Positions 53,575 to 63,891 are shown, numbered from the stretch's first letter. The stretch: DNA of 64,000 bases from Streptomyces daqingensis (GCF_014645895.1 NZ_BMMP01000008.1:259158-323157), one strand, 5' to 3'. Translations and numbers: made by a program. Notes: generated from the letters alone by a model not told the origin.

Positions 53575-56262
53575 ATGGAGGACTCGCACCGCGCAGCCCG
53601 TACGAGGGCCGACTGGCCCTTGTTCGGGCGGGATGAGGAGCTCTCCTACCTCACGCACGCACTGTCCGGGAACTCCGGTCTCGTCATCTTCGGCGAGGCG
53701 GGCGTGGGCAAGTCCCGCCTCGCCGAGGAGTGTCTGGCCGAAGCGGAGAAGGCGGGCTTCCGCGTCGCGCGGGCCGTGGCGAGCACCGCGGCCCGGACGG
53801 TTCCTCTCGGGGCCATCGCCCACCTCCTCCCCGACGGGGTGGACCTGTCCGACCCCGTGAAGGGGTTCACCGTCGTCGCGGACGCGCTGCGAGGCGACGC
53901 CCCCGGGCGCCGTTACGCGATCTTCGTCGACGACATCCACCTGCTCGACGCGACGTCGGCCATGCTGCTGCGCCAGTTGATGGACGCGGGCGTCATCACC
54001 CTCGTCGCCACCATCCGCACGGGGGAGCCGCCCACCGAAGCGGTGCAGGCGCTGACGTCCGGGGAGACCGTCCGCCACGTGGAGCTCCGGGCGTTCGGCC
54101 TGGACCAGACGGGCGAGCTGCTGCAGCAGGTGCTCGGAGGGCCCGTCGGCCAGGGCACCGTGCGGGACCTCCACCAGGTGTCGGGCGGCAACGTGCTCTT
54201 CCTGCGCGAACTCGTCCGGGGCGCGCTGGAGCACGAGGCGCTGACGAGCGACGGCGAGGTCTGGGAGGCGGACCCGTTCGCCGGGTGGGGCACGGTGCGC
54301 CTCGCCGAACTCATACGCACCAAGGTCGAGTCCGTCGTCGGAGGGGGCCGGGACGCGCTCGAACTCCTTGCCTGCTGCGGGGCCCTCCCCCTCGCGGCGC
54401 TCGAGACGGCGGCACCGCTCGAAGTGCTGGCGGACCTCGAACGCAAGGGCCTCATACAGTTCGACACCGACCGGCGCCGCACGCGCGTCTCGCTGGCGCA
54501 CCCCCTCTACGAAGAGGTCCTGCGCTCGCGGGTGCCCGCCCTGACGTACCGCACCACCCAGCTCGAACAGGCCGACAGGATCGAGGCGTTCGGCGCCCGC
54601 CGACGCGGCGACGCCCTGCACATCGCCACCTGGCGGCTGGACGCGTCCGGCGAGGCCGATCCGGCGCTGCTGCTGCGAGCGGCGTATCTCGCCCACTACG
54701 CGCACGACCACCCCCGGACGCTGGCCTTCCTCAACGCCCTCCCCACGGACCACCACGACACCGTCACGCGCCTCATGCAGGGAGAGGCCTACTTCCACAC
54801 CGGACGACTCGACCTGGCCGACGAAGTCCTCGCCCAGGCAGCGGAGTCGGCGCGCGAGGAGAAGGCGCTCGCGGCGGTCACCGTGACGAGGACGACCAAC
54901 CTCCTCGTGGGCAACGCCCCGATGGACCAGGTCCTGAAGGTCAACGAGGCTGCGCGCGAGGGGACTTCCAGCCGCGTCGTCCGCGATGTGCTGCTCGTCA
55001 ACGAGGGGTTCATCAAGCTGGCGAACGGAAGGCCCGTCGAGGGCCTGGAGCTGCTGGACCTGCTCGAAGCCGACATCGCCGAAGCGCCCGACAGACGCAT
55101 GTGGCTGTGCGCAGCGGCGGTACGCACCGTAGCCCTGGCCCTGGTGGGCCGCCTCCGCGAGGCCTCCGAGTGGGCCGCACACGCCCACGACGCCCACGTG
55201 CGGACCGACGAGGAGGCGCGGCCCGCCCACCCCGCCGTCCAGCAGGGAACGTCGGCCCTCGCACTGGCGGAGACAGGGCAGCTGGCCGACGCCGTCGCGC
55301 TGTGCGAGAGCGTCAGCACCGAACTGAGCCGCCACAGTCCCATCCTGCGGGTGTTCCCGGCGCTGCTGAACGCCCGTACGCACTGGGTCGCGGGCCGTCC
55401 CGCCACGTCCCGCCGGATGTACGCCGAACTGGCCGCCCTCGTACGCCGGGAGGACCACGTCAAGGCGCTGCGCATCTCGCTCAGCGGGCTCGCCGCCTGC
55501 GCTGCAGTCCTCGGGGACCTGGACGCGGCCCGCAGCGCCCTCGACGAGCTGAAGGACCTCCCGGAGGCTCCTCCCGGCTACTTCTCCGTCGGGGAGGAAC
55601 AGCTCGGCGAGGCATGGCTGTTCGCCGCCGGTGGCCACGAGAGCAGGGCACGGGCCGTGCTGCGCGACGCGGCGGAGGCCGCACGCGCCACGGGCCACAT
55701 CACGTCCGAGGGGCTGCTGCTGACCGACGTCGCGAGGCTGGGCGGCGCCAGGGACGTCGCCGGACGCCTCGCTGAGATCGCAGCCCTCTGCGACGGTGAA
55801 CTGGCGGGCGTGCGGGCCCGGTTCGCCGCGGCGCTCGCGGCGCAGGACACCGAACGGCTCATGGCGTCGGCCGACGAACTGGAGGCGCTCGGCGCGTATC
55901 TGCCCGCCGCCGAAGCCGTCGCGGCGGCCGCGGGCCTGTGGCGCCGCCGAGGCGAGGGGCGCAAGGCGACCGCGGGGGCCGTCCGTTCGGAGGCGATGGC
56001 CGCCGAGCTCTGCCAGGGGGCCGAGACGCCTCTGCTGCGCACGGTCCGTGCGACCGCGCCGCTCACGGACCGGGAGCGAGAGATCTCCGTGCTGGCCGCC
56101 GCGGGCGAGACGAGCAAGGAGATCGCCGCGGCTCTCACCCTCTCGGTCCGTACCGTCGACAACCACCTGCACAAGGTGTACGCCAAGCTCGGCATCGCCA
56201 CGCGGCGCGAACTCGCCGCCCATCTGGGGCAGTCACGCCCGCCGGGCGCCTCCGGCGCGTAG
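53575..56262 (+). CDS. large ATP-binding LuxR family regulator (LAL)
   Basis: 895 residues. N-terminal AAA/STAND ATPase: Walker A GEAGVGKS (40-47) and Walker B YAIFVDDIHLLD (113-124). The central 500 residues are helical, TPR/MalT-like. The C-terminal LuxR DNA-binding domain (about 825-890) is LTDREREISVLAAAGETSKE followed by LTLSVRTVDNHLHKVYAKLG. Such proteins are usually ATP-dependent activators of a nearby gene set, here with none obvious apart from the methyltransferase and a second LAL. No ribosome site of strength precedes the ATG; it lies 31 bp after the metallophosphoesterase stop. Confidence 0.92.
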   Translation: MEDSHRAARTRADWPLFGRDEELSYLTHALSGNSGLVIFGEAGVGKSRLAEECLAEAEKAGFRVARAVASTAARTVPLGAIAHLLPDGVDLSDPVKGFTVVADALRGDAPGRRYAIFVDDIHLLDATSAMLLRQLMDAGVITLVATIRTGEPPTEAVQALTSGETVRHVELRAFGLDQTGELLQQVLGGPVGQGTVRDLHQVSGGNVLFLRELVRGALEHEALTSDGEVWEADPFAGWGTVRLAELIRTKVESVVGGGRDALELLACCGALPLAALETAAPLEVLADLERKGLIQFDTDRRRTRVSLAHPLYEEVLRSRVPALTYRTTQLEQADRIEAFGARRRGDALHIATWRLDASGEADPALLLRAAYLAHYAHDHPRTLAFLNALPTDHHDTVTRLMQGEAYFHTGRLDLADEVLAQAAESAREEKALAAVTVTRTTNLLVGNAPMDQVLKVNEAAREGTSSRVVRDVLLVNEGFIKLANGRPVEGLELLDLLEADIAEAPDRRMWLCAAAVRTVALALVGRLREASEWAAHAHDAHVRTDEEARPAHPAVQQGTSALALAETGQLADAVALCESVSTELSRHSPILRVFPALLNARTHWVAGRPATSRRMYAELAALVRREDHVKALRISLSGLAACAAVLGDLDAARSALDELKDLPEAPPGYFSVGEEQLGEAWLFAAGGHESRARAVLRDAAEAARATGHITSEGLLLTDVARLGGARDVAGRLAEIAALCDGELAGVRARFAAALAAQDTERLMASADELEALGAYLPAAEAVAAAAGLWRRRGEGRKATAGAVRSEAMAAELCQGAETPLLRTVRATAPLTDREREISVLAAAGETSKEIAAALTLSVRTVDNHLHKVYAKLGIATRRELAAHLGQSRPPGASGA

Positions 56263-56303
56263 CCGTCCGCGGCGGCCCCCCGCCCTGGGGTCACCCGCTC
56301 CGG

Positions 56304-57080
56304 TCACCCGCCGTCCGGGGCCGCGGCCGTCACCGGCACCTCGACGACGAAGAACAGGAAGACGGGCTTGGTCGACAGGTCCTGAAAACCCTCGGGGAAC
56401 AGCTCGCGGGCGGCCGGGTCGGGCCGCGGCTCGCTGAGGGCGGCGATGTCGAAGCCCGCGGCGGTGAACGCGTCGGTCATCGCGTGCAGCGGCCTGCGCC
56501 AGAACCTCATCGGGAAGGGCTGCCCGCCGAAGGCCCAGTCGAAGGTGTAGCCGGTGGTCGCGGAGTAGTCCGGCCGCGGCTCCTGCATCGCGTAGGCCAC
56601 GAAGGGGTGGTCGACCGACGCGATCAGTCGGCCGCCGGGCCTCAGCACGCGGCGCAGCTCGGCCAGCGCCGGTCCCCAGTCCTCCAGGTAGTGCAGCACC
56701 AGCGACGCGACCACGCCGTCGAACACTCCGTCGGCGAACGGCAGACGGTCGCCCACGTCGGCCAGGTGCAGCTCCGCGTCCTCACCGAGCCGCCGCCTCG
56801 CCAGCGCCAGCATCGCGGCGCTGGTGTCCACACCGGCGACGTCGGCGCCCCGTTCGCGCAGCGCGGCGGACAGGGGGCCGGAGCCGCATCCCACGTCAAG
56901 GATCCGGCGGCCGGCGACGTCCCCGGCGAGGTCCAGCATCGCGGGCCGCGCGTAGTACGCGTTCACGAGGTTGTTCTCGGTCTCCGCCGAGTAGGCCTCG
57001 GCGAAGCTGTCGTAGTCGTTCGCCCGGGCCGGAACAGCCGGCTCGGCCTGGCTCCCGGGCACGTCCGTGGCTCGTTTCAT
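56304..57080 (-). CDS. class I SAM-dependent methyltransferase
   Basis: 258 residues. SAM-binding motif I ILDVGCGSGPLSAALRERG (about 60-78, core DVGCGSG), motif II acidic residue in VAGVDTSAAML, motif IV in ADVGDRLPFADGVFDGVVASLVLHY (core PFADGVFDGVVAS), then LRPGGRLIASVDHPF. The C-terminus is a variable substrate-binding part with FGGQPFPMRFWRRPLHAMTD. Substrate unknown. Convergent with the first LAL gene and divergent from the second, so it could be their target, but this is only inferred from position. Confidence 0.88.
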   Translation of the reverse strand: MKRATDVPGSQAEPAVPARANDYDSFAEAYSAETENNLVNAYYARPAMLDLAGDVAGRRILDVGCGSGPLSAALRERGADVAGVDTSAAMLALARRRLGEDAELHLADVGDRLPFADGVFDGVVASLVLHYLEDWGPALAELRRVLRPGGRLIASVDHPFVAYAMQEPRPDYSATTGYTFDWAFGGQPFPMRFWRRPLHAMTDAFTAAGFDIAALSEPRPDPAARELFPEGFQDLSTKPVFLFFVVEVPVTAAAPDGG

Positions 57081-57275
57081 CGGCGCAGCGTAGCGGCGCC
57101 GCGTCCGGCGGACGGGGCGCGGGCGGGGCGCACGGCGACGGGGCGCAGCCCCTCCGGGCTGTCCCGTCGCTCTCCTGGTTCGCGCGGATCGTGTGTGATA
57201 GGCAGCGGTCGACGGCGAGCGGGGCCCCGCAGCGTACGGCCCGCCGTGAGAAGCGGAGACGAGGAGCGGCCTGTC

Positions 57276-60104
57276 GTGTGCGAACGGGCGTGGGAGGAGC
57301 AGCTGAGCGAGGCGCTGGCCGGCGCCGGGCGTCCCAGCCTGCTCCTTGTCGAGGGCGAGGCCGGTACGGGGAAGAGTCGGCTAATGCGGCGGCTGGCGGA
57401 GTCGCCGCAGGCGCGGAGCGTGCCGCGACTGATCGTCTCCTTCCAGCCGTCCGGCTCGCTCCTCGTGACGGAGAACTGCGCCGCCGGCTCGGCGGGCCCC
57501 GGGCAACCTGAGCCGGAGACGTCGGCCCGAGGGGGACTCGGAGCGCTTCTCGCCTCGTCCTGCCCGGCCTTCCTGGTCGCCGAGGACGTGCACCACGCGG
57601 GCGGAGACTGCCTGGACGTGCTGCGCAGGCTGCTGAGTGAGCCGCCGTCGCGGTTCGCGGCGGTCGTCACGTACCGGCCCGAGCAGCTGGCCAGGCGGGG
57701 GCTGCCGCTGGGGCGTGCTGTGGACTACCCGGCGATGCTCGCGGTGTCGCGGTGGCGGACGGGACCGCTGGACGAGCAGCAGGTACGCGACGCCGCCGAG
57801 GAGGTCCTCGGCGCCGAGCGCTGCTCCGGCGAACTGGTCGCCGGCCTGCGCCACCGCTCGGGCGGGGTGCCGCAGGTGCTCGTCGACCTGCTCTGGATGC
57901 TGCGCGACGAGAGCGACGCGGGGCGGCGGCACTACACGGTCAGGGACGTGGACGCCGTCGGGGTGCCTGTGCGGTTGTCGGAGAGCGTACTCGGCAAGCT
58001 GGACGCGCTGCCCGAGCGGTACCGGCCGATCGTCTGGGCGGCAGCCGTGCTCGGCCACGACGCGGACGCGTGTGACCTGTCCGCCGTCGCGGGGCTTGAC
58101 GGCGGCGTCGGACGCGACGCGCTCATCGCGGCGCTGGAGGCCGCGGTGCTGCGGGAGGCCGGGGAGGGCAGATACGGGTTCGGGACGCCGCTCGCGGCTG
58201 AGGCCGTCCGCACTCACCTTCCCGGACCGGTCCGGGAGCGACTCCACCAGCGTGCGGCGACGTTGCTGACAGCCCGTGAACCCGTTCCGTGGTCCCGTGT
58301 GGCACGCCACTGGAAGGGCTGCGGCCGGACAGAGGAATGGCTGCGCGCTGCGGAGCACGTCGCTCTCGGCAGAGACGGCTCCGTCACCGATGACGAGACA
58401 GCCGTCGCACTGCTGGAGCAGGCGCTGGGTGAAGGCAGCGCGGCGCCGGAGAAGCGGGCCCGTCTCGCTCTGGCGCTCGCCCGCGGTGCGACGCTCGGGC
58501 TGCGGACGGAGGAGACCGTCAGGGTGCTGCGCGGGACGGTGGCCGACCCGACACTGCCCTCGGAGGTGAGGGGGGAGATACGGCTCGAACTGGGCCTGCT
58601 GCTGCACAACCAGAAACGGCGGTTCCAGGAAGGACGCGAGCAAGTGCGGTGCGCGGTCGGCGAGTTGACGGGGCGCCCCGCACTGGCGACTCAGGCGATG
58701 TGCGCGCTGGCGAACCCGTTCTTCCCGGGGGCGTCGCTGTCCGAGCACTCGGGCTGGCTGCGGCGGGCGGAGGAGGTGGCGGCCGCGTCGCAGAACGGCA
58801 CGGCACTCGCCGCCGCCGCCGCGAGCCGCGCGACGCTGCTGATGGCCGTCGGTGATCCCGGGGCCTGGAGACTGGTGGAGCGGCTTCCACGGGAGAGCGC
58901 CGACCTCGCCGACGTCCAGCAGGTGGCACGAGCCCTGTGCAACACCGCGAGCGGGGCTGTCTATCTGGGCCACCACCAGCGGGGGTCTGAACTCCTGCGG
59001 GAGGGCCTGGAGCTGGCCGCCGTCAGTGACGCGCCGTTCCTCGCGAGGGTCGGCAGCGGGACGGCCCTCTTCCGTGACTGGCTCACAGGCTCCTGGGAAG
59101 GACTCGCGGACCGGTGCACAGCCGCCGTCGCGGAGGACGGGGTCACCTACAACGCCCGCGCGGTGCTGGCCCTGCTCGCCCTGGCGAAGGGCGACTGGAA
59201 CGGTGCGCACAGCTGGCTCCCTCCGGGGGACCCCTCGTCCTACGAGGGCTGCGAGACACCCGTTGCGGCCACCGCGGCGGGCGCCCGCATCCGGCTTCTG
59301 CTCGCACGTGACGACGGAGAGTCCGCCGATGCGGCCGCGGAGTCGGCGTGGGCGTGGTTCGCGGGCAAGGACGTGTGGGCGTGGGGCGCCGAGATCGCCC
59401 CCTGGGCGGCCGCTGCTCACCTCAGCGCGGGCCGCCGCCGTGCGGCCGAGGCACTGGTCGCCCAGTTCGCGGACGGACTGCGGGGGCGGGACGCCCCCGC
59501 CGCCGAAGCGGCTCTGCTGCAGTGCCGGGCGGCCCTCGCCGAGGCGGGCGGCGAACCGGCGGAGGCGCTGGGGCTGTTCGAGGAGGCGGGAGCGGCCTAT
59601 GAACGGCTCTCCTTCCCCTATGCGCGGGCCCTGATGGCCGAGGGCGCCGGGCGATGCGCCTTCGCGACGGGCGTCGGAGTGGAGGCAGCCGTGGAGACGG
59701 TCACCGAGTGCGCGGAGCGGTTGTCGCTGCTCGGAGCGGCATGGGACGCCGCCCGCGTGCGGGCGGCCCTGCGCCTCCACCACCCTGCCGCGTTCCGGCG
59801 CCCCCGAGGACGTCCGGCGTACGCCGAGCAGTTGTCACCCCGTGAGGCCGAGGTCGCGGAGCTGGCGGCCGGCGGCCTCACGAACCGTGAGATCGCGGCC
59901 ACGCTGCACCTCTCGCCGCGCACGGTCGAGCAGCACGTGTCACGGGCGATGCGGAAGCTGGGCGTCGGACTGCGGCAGGAGCTGGCGGTGCGGACCAACG
60001 GGCCGGCCTCCACCCCGGGTGGAGCGGAGGCGGGTTCGGGACGAGCGGCGGCCGGCAGGCGGAACGGGCCGGACGCCGCCGCGCCCGGCCCGCGTAGTGC
60101 GTGA
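57276..60104 (+). CDS. second large ATP-binding LuxR family regulator (LAL)
   Basis: 942 residues from GTG 57276 (MCERAWEEQLSEALAGAG), with GAGGAG nine bases upstream; the same frame is open for another 1.3 kb upstream, which is antisense to the methyltransferase and not coding. Walker A GEAGTGKS (27-34), Walker-B-like FLVAEDVHH. Helical middle region, then LuxR HTH LSPREAEVAELAAGGLTNRE followed by LHLSPRTVEQHVSRAMRKLG (about 850-895) and a Gly/Pro-rich tail of 45 residues. Distant paralogue of the LAL at 53575; both may share a regulon. Confidence 0.9.
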   Translation: MCERAWEEQLSEALAGAGRPSLLLVEGEAGTGKSRLMRRLAESPQARSVPRLIVSFQPSGSLLVTENCAAGSAGPGQPEPETSARGGLGALLASSCPAFLVAEDVHHAGGDCLDVLRRLLSEPPSRFAAVVTYRPEQLARRGLPLGRAVDYPAMLAVSRWRTGPLDEQQVRDAAEEVLGAERCSGELVAGLRHRSGGVPQVLVDLLWMLRDESDAGRRHYTVRDVDAVGVPVRLSESVLGKLDALPERYRPIVWAAAVLGHDADACDLSAVAGLDGGVGRDALIAALEAAVLREAGEGRYGFGTPLAAEAVRTHLPGPVRERLHQRAATLLTAREPVPWSRVARHWKGCGRTEEWLRAAEHVALGRDGSVTDDETAVALLEQALGEGSAAPEKRARLALALARGATLGLRTEETVRVLRGTVADPTLPSEVRGEIRLELGLLLHNQKRRFQEGREQVRCAVGELTGRPALATQAMCALANPFFPGASLSEHSGWLRRAEEVAAASQNGTALAAAAASRATLLMAVGDPGAWRLVERLPRESADLADVQQVARALCNTASGAVYLGHHQRGSELLREGLELAAVSDAPFLARVGSGTALFRDWLTGSWEGLADRCTAAVAEDGVTYNARAVLALLALAKGDWNGAHSWLPPGDPSSYEGCETPVAATAAGARIRLLLARDDGESADAAAESAWAWFAGKDVWAWGAEIAPWAAAAHLSAGRRRAAEALVAQFADGLRGRDAPAAEAALLQCRAALAEAGGEPAEALGLFEEAGAAYERLSFPYARALMAEGAGRCAFATGVGVEAAVETVTECAERLSLLGAAWDAARVRAALRLHHPAAFRRPRGRPAYAEQLSPREAEVAELAAGGLTNREIAATLHLSPRTVEQHVSRAMRKLGVGLRQELAVRTNGPASTPGGAEAGSGRAAAGRRNGPDAAAPGPRSA

Positions 60105-60112
60105 TGCTCGGC

Positions 60113-60715
60113 TCAGCAGATCGTCGGGCGCATCACTTCGTACGCGCTCGCCCAGTTCATGCAGCCGGCTGCGGAATGGGGGTGCCACTCGTGGCCGAAC
60201 TCGTGGGCGGTGAGCAGAGCGAAGTCGCTCACCTGGGTGGAGAGCAGCATCATCTGGCCGGGGCCGTAGTTGCAGCCCACGGCGTTGGCGGTGCCGAAGC
60301 AGTCGGCGATGAGGCCTGTTGTGCACTCGACCGGTTTGCCGCTGCCCGGCGTCTCGGTCGCGCCCTGCCAGAAGTTCGCGCCCTGGCGGATCAGGCCCTC
60401 CAGCCCGGCACATGAGGCCATGATCTGGTAACCCCAGGCCGCCTTCGGGCCCTCCTTCTTCTCCTTCAGCTTCGGAGAGACGCCGTCTACGGCCTTCCCG
60501 TCCTCGGCCGCCTTGGTCTGCTTGGCTGCCTTGGTCTGCTTGGCTGCCTTCGCGCCCCCGGCCTGCTCCGAGCCGCCCGGGGTCTGCTGGGCCTGGGCGC
60601 TCCCGGCCTGCGGCGGGGCCGCGCTCTCACCCGCGCTTGCCGCGGCCGGGTACGCGGCGACCAGCGCGAACACCAGGGCCGCGGCCCCGGCGAATCTGCG
60701 AAACGACGTGCGCAT
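60113..60715 (-). CDS. small secreted HExxH protein (putative zinc protease)
   Basis: 200 residues. Sec signal peptide ending at AAASAGES (about residue 31), an Ala/Gln/Lys-rich linker containing a DNA-level 18-bp tandem repeat, then a compact C-terminal domain with six cysteines and HEFGHEWHPHS, a HExxH zinc motif inside LLTAHEFGHEW, followed by CMNWASAYEVMRPTIC, where the Met may form a metzincin-type turn. The third metal ligand does not follow the usual HExxHxxGxxH spacing. It resembles snapalysin-like secreted proteases in size but I cannot assign it to a family. ATG has GAGGAGATTGTC upstream. It ends eight bases from the convergent LAL gene. Confidence 0.75.
   Translation of the reverse strand: MRTSFRRFAGAAALVFALVAAYPAAASAGESAAPPQAGSAQAQQTPGGSEQAGGAKAAKQTKAAKQTKAAEDGKAVDGVSPKLKEKKEGPKAAWGYQIMASCAGLEGLIRQGANFWQGATETPGSGKPVECTTGLIADCFGTANAVGCNYGPGQMMLLSTQVSDFALLTAHEFGHEWHPHSAAGCMNWASAYEVMRPTIC
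60511..60546. repeat. 18-bp tandem repeat, two copies
   Basis: CCTTGGTCTGCTTGGCTG is present twice in tandem (60511-60528, 60529-60546) plus a partial third copy, within the linker-coding part of the secreted HExxH protein. It encodes QTKAAK repeats and is likely to vary in copy number between strains. Confidence 0.85.
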
Positions 60716-61100
60716 GACAATCTCCTCGTCGAGGCGCGACGATCCCCGGCGTGCTCCGCCCGCCATGGACACCGCCGCGAGAGAACGGGCGCGCGGCGCG
60801 GGCCCGTGCGGTCGATCACCCGGAAATTACTCGCGGGGGTGCGGACGCGCCTATCCGGAGCCGCGGAACCACGGATACGCAAACAATCCGGCGCCGACGT
60901 CCAAGGGGCGTACCTCACGGGTGCGGGGACGGGGCCTGGCGGGGACGCCGGCGCGAGGACCGGCCCCTGAACCACCGGGAGGGAGGTGTCCGTCACGCGT
61001 CGACGCCACGGGTCCGGAACACGCTCCCGAAGTGCCGGGACGCCCGCACGCGGTCAGGCTGCTCCACCGGGCGGCGCGCCCGACAGTCTCTTGGCAGGCG
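60716..61100. other. intergenic region
   Basis: 385 bases between the CPT-like gene and the secreted-protein gene, both on the minus strand. The 60.8-kb portion holds the promoter of the secreted protein; a TAATTT -10-like box reads on the minus strand near 60824-60829 without a clear -35. No hairpin of note. Confidence 0.4.
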
Positions 61101-61670
61101 TCAGTCGACGAGCGCGGCGATGGCGCGTGCGCAGTCCAGCGCCTCGCTCTTCGCCGAGTCGACCTCGACGTCGTAGACGACGCCCTCGTGGACGGACTCC
61201 GCCTGCGCGGCCGCCATGCCGACCACCCTGTCCCCGCGGGCGAGTTCCCTCGCCGCCGCCGTCTCGGCGTCACAGCGCACCCCGGCCCACAGCACTTCGA
61301 GCCCGGCGAGACGCTCGCGCGTGCGCTCCTGCGAGGCGGCGCCGCCGAGGAACACGTCATCGACGATCACTCGGGCTCCGGCACGGGCCATGGCGGCGAT
61401 CCCCGCCGTCCAGGCCGTCTCGATCCGACGGAACTCCGCTCCGACCTCCACCTCGCCCCGCTCCCCGATCGCGATTCCGGAGCCGGAACCAGAACCGGAG
61501 CCGGAGCCGGAACCGGAACCGGACGCCGTCAGCGAAGGGGGAAGCCTGGCGACGAGGTCGTCCACCCCGAGCGTGATCCACGGAGCCGGGAGGATCGCCT
61601 GCAGGCAGCGGCTGATCCCCGTCTTGCCGGAGCTGGAGCCGCCGTTCAACACGATGACCTGGGTGCTCAC
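61101..61670 (-). CDS. chloramphenicol phosphotransferase-like kinase
   Basis: 189 residues from GTG 61668-61670. Walker A in VIVLNGGSSSGKTGISRCLQ (core GGSSSGKT), then the CPT-typical PWITLGVDDLVARLP, EFRRIETAWTAGIAAMA, VIVDDVFLGGAASQE, WAGVRCDAETAAARE and VHEGVVYDVEVDSAKSEALDCA. CPT proteins phosphorylate the 3-hydroxyl of chloramphenicol and related compounds; whether this one gives resistance is unknown. Eight Ser-Gly dipeptides (about 48-63), encoded by a hexamer repeat, replace the acidic substrate-binding lid segment seen in the characterised enzyme. GGAAG is a little far upstream of the start. Confidence 0.82.
   Translation of the reverse strand: MSTQVIVLNGGSSSGKTGISRCLQAILPAPWITLGVDDLVARLPPSLTASGSGSGSGSGSGSGSGIAIGERGEVEVGAEFRRIETAWTAGIAAMARAGARVIVDDVFLGGAASQERTRERLAGLEVLWAGVRCDAETAAARELARGDRVVGMAAAQAESVHEGVVYDVEVDSAKSEALDCARAIAALVD
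61477..61524. repeat. hexanucleotide repeat, eight units
   Basis: Eight CCGGAA/CCGGAG/CCAGAA/CCGGAC hexamers, coding for Ser-Gly dipeptides in the CPT-like protein. Slippage-prone and in frame in every copy number. Confidence 0.9.
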
Positions 61671-61779
61671 GTCAGATATCTCACTTCCGGGGCGATGTCT
61701 CGGTCCGCCGGGGCACGGGCCGGGCCGCAGCACCCGGCCCCAGTCAGGCGGCCGCCTCCGGTCCGTCCGCCGCCCCGAC

Positions 61780-62868
<1,089 letters not shown>

Positions 62869-63054
62869 GTGGCGACTTCCCGTAGCGAGTATGAGGCGGT
62901 GATGGGGACTGAGGGAGCCCGGTACGGACTCGGGGGCCGCGCCGCCGATCCAGGGGCGCCGGACCTGGCCCGGTGACCGGGCCGGTCCACCAGTCTACGG
63001 CTCGAACTGACGGCCAACGCGTGTCCGTCCCCGCTGAAGGACGGTGACGCCGCC

Positions 63055-63060
63055 TACGTT
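63055..63060 (+). promoter_or_regulatory. candidate -10 for leaderless transcription of the DUF6542 gene
   Basis: TACGTT fits TANNNT and lies six bases before the GTG start at 63067, so the transcript may begin at the start codon; the gene lacks a proper ribosome site. Confidence 0.4.
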
Positions 63061-63066
63061 GGAGCC

Positions 63067-63825
63067 GTGGAACAGCAGCACAGCGCACATGCGGGCCGCA
63101 AAGGCCCCGGTCAGGCGCGGGGGCAGGGGACCGGTCCGGCGCAGGGCCGGCGGCAGGGGGACCGTGAGCGCGGCCGGAAGGGCACCGAGCCGCGGGCAGC
63201 GGCGGCAGCCTCCTCTCCCGCCGTCCCGGGCAGCAAGCCCGCCGCCTCCGCGAAACCGTCCCCCGCTCCCGCCTCCGCGAGAGCCCGGCGCCGCGGCGGC
63301 AGCGAAGCGGCGGGAACGGAGGCCGCCGCCCTCTACCACGCGCAGCTGCGCTTCCCTCTCGTTCCGGCCAGGCTCACCGACTCCCTCTCCTGGCTGCCCC
63401 GTGCCCGGCTCACGGCGCTCGGCGTGGGGACCGTCGCCGTCCTGCTGATGCTGATCGCCGGGGGGACGTCCAGGCTGCTGTTCGACGGCTCCGTCCCCTT
63501 CTACGGCGGTGCCTTCCTCGTGACCTGCACGCTCTGCGCGGGATGGGTACGCCCTGCCGACCTGTGGACGGCGCCCGTGGCCGTCCCTCTCGCGTTCACC
63601 GCCGGGCTTCTCCTCATCAGCGGCGGGCCCGGCACGCAGGGCATCGCCGAGCAGCTGGCGAGCCTCTTCCCGGCGCTGGCCGTCAACGCGCTCTGGCTCT
63701 ACGCCGGCACCCTGCTGGCCGCCTTCGTCGTGCTCGTACGGAAGGCCGGGCTCGTCGTGCAGCGGTCGCGTCTGCGGGCTCTGACGAAGGCGCAGGAAGA
63801 GGCGGAGGCCGACGAGGTCGCCTGA
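63067..63825 (+). CDS. DUF6542 domain membrane protein
   Basis: 252 residues. N-terminal 90 residues are Gly/Arg/Ala/Pro-rich and cytoplasmic; then LTDSLSWLPRARLTALGVGTV marks the DUF6542 domain with four or five helices (LGVGTVAVLLMLIAGG; YGGAFLVTCTLCAGWV; VAVPLAFTAGLLLISGG; ALWLYAGTLLAAFVVLVRK) and a basic, helical C-terminus. Function unknown. GTG start, apparently leaderless. Followed by a very strong terminator. Confidence 0.82.
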   Translation: MEQQHSAHAGRKGPGQARGQGTGPAQGRRQGDRERGRKGTEPRAAAAASSPAVPGSKPAASAKPSPAPASARARRRGGSEAAGTEAAALYHAQLRFPLVPARLTDSLSWLPRARLTALGVGTVAVLLMLIAGGTSRLLFDGSVPFYGGAFLVTCTLCAGWVRPADLWTAPVAVPLAFTAGLLLISGGPGTQGIAEQLASLFPALAVNALWLYAGTLLAAFVVLVRKAGLVVQRSRLRALTKAQEEAEADEVA

Positions 63826-63847
63826 CCGGCACGCCGCCGGCAAGCAT

Positions 63848-63883
63848 GAGGGGCCGGCCGCCCGGGTGGGCGGCCGGCCCCTC
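63848..63883. terminator. very strong hairpin terminator
   Basis: Perfect 16-bp stem GAGGGGCCGGCCGCCC / GGGCGGCCGGCCCCTC with a GGGT loop, 22 bases after the DUF6542 stop codon and eight bases before the putative IS end. Confidence 0.9.
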
Positions 63884-63891
63884 TGCTGCTA

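Noticed and set aside
55938..57275. In-frame upstream extension of the second LAL gene through the methyltransferase region
   Set aside because: Absence of stops is due to high GC; the methyltransferase on the other strand is well supported and the GTG at 57276 has a ribosome site.
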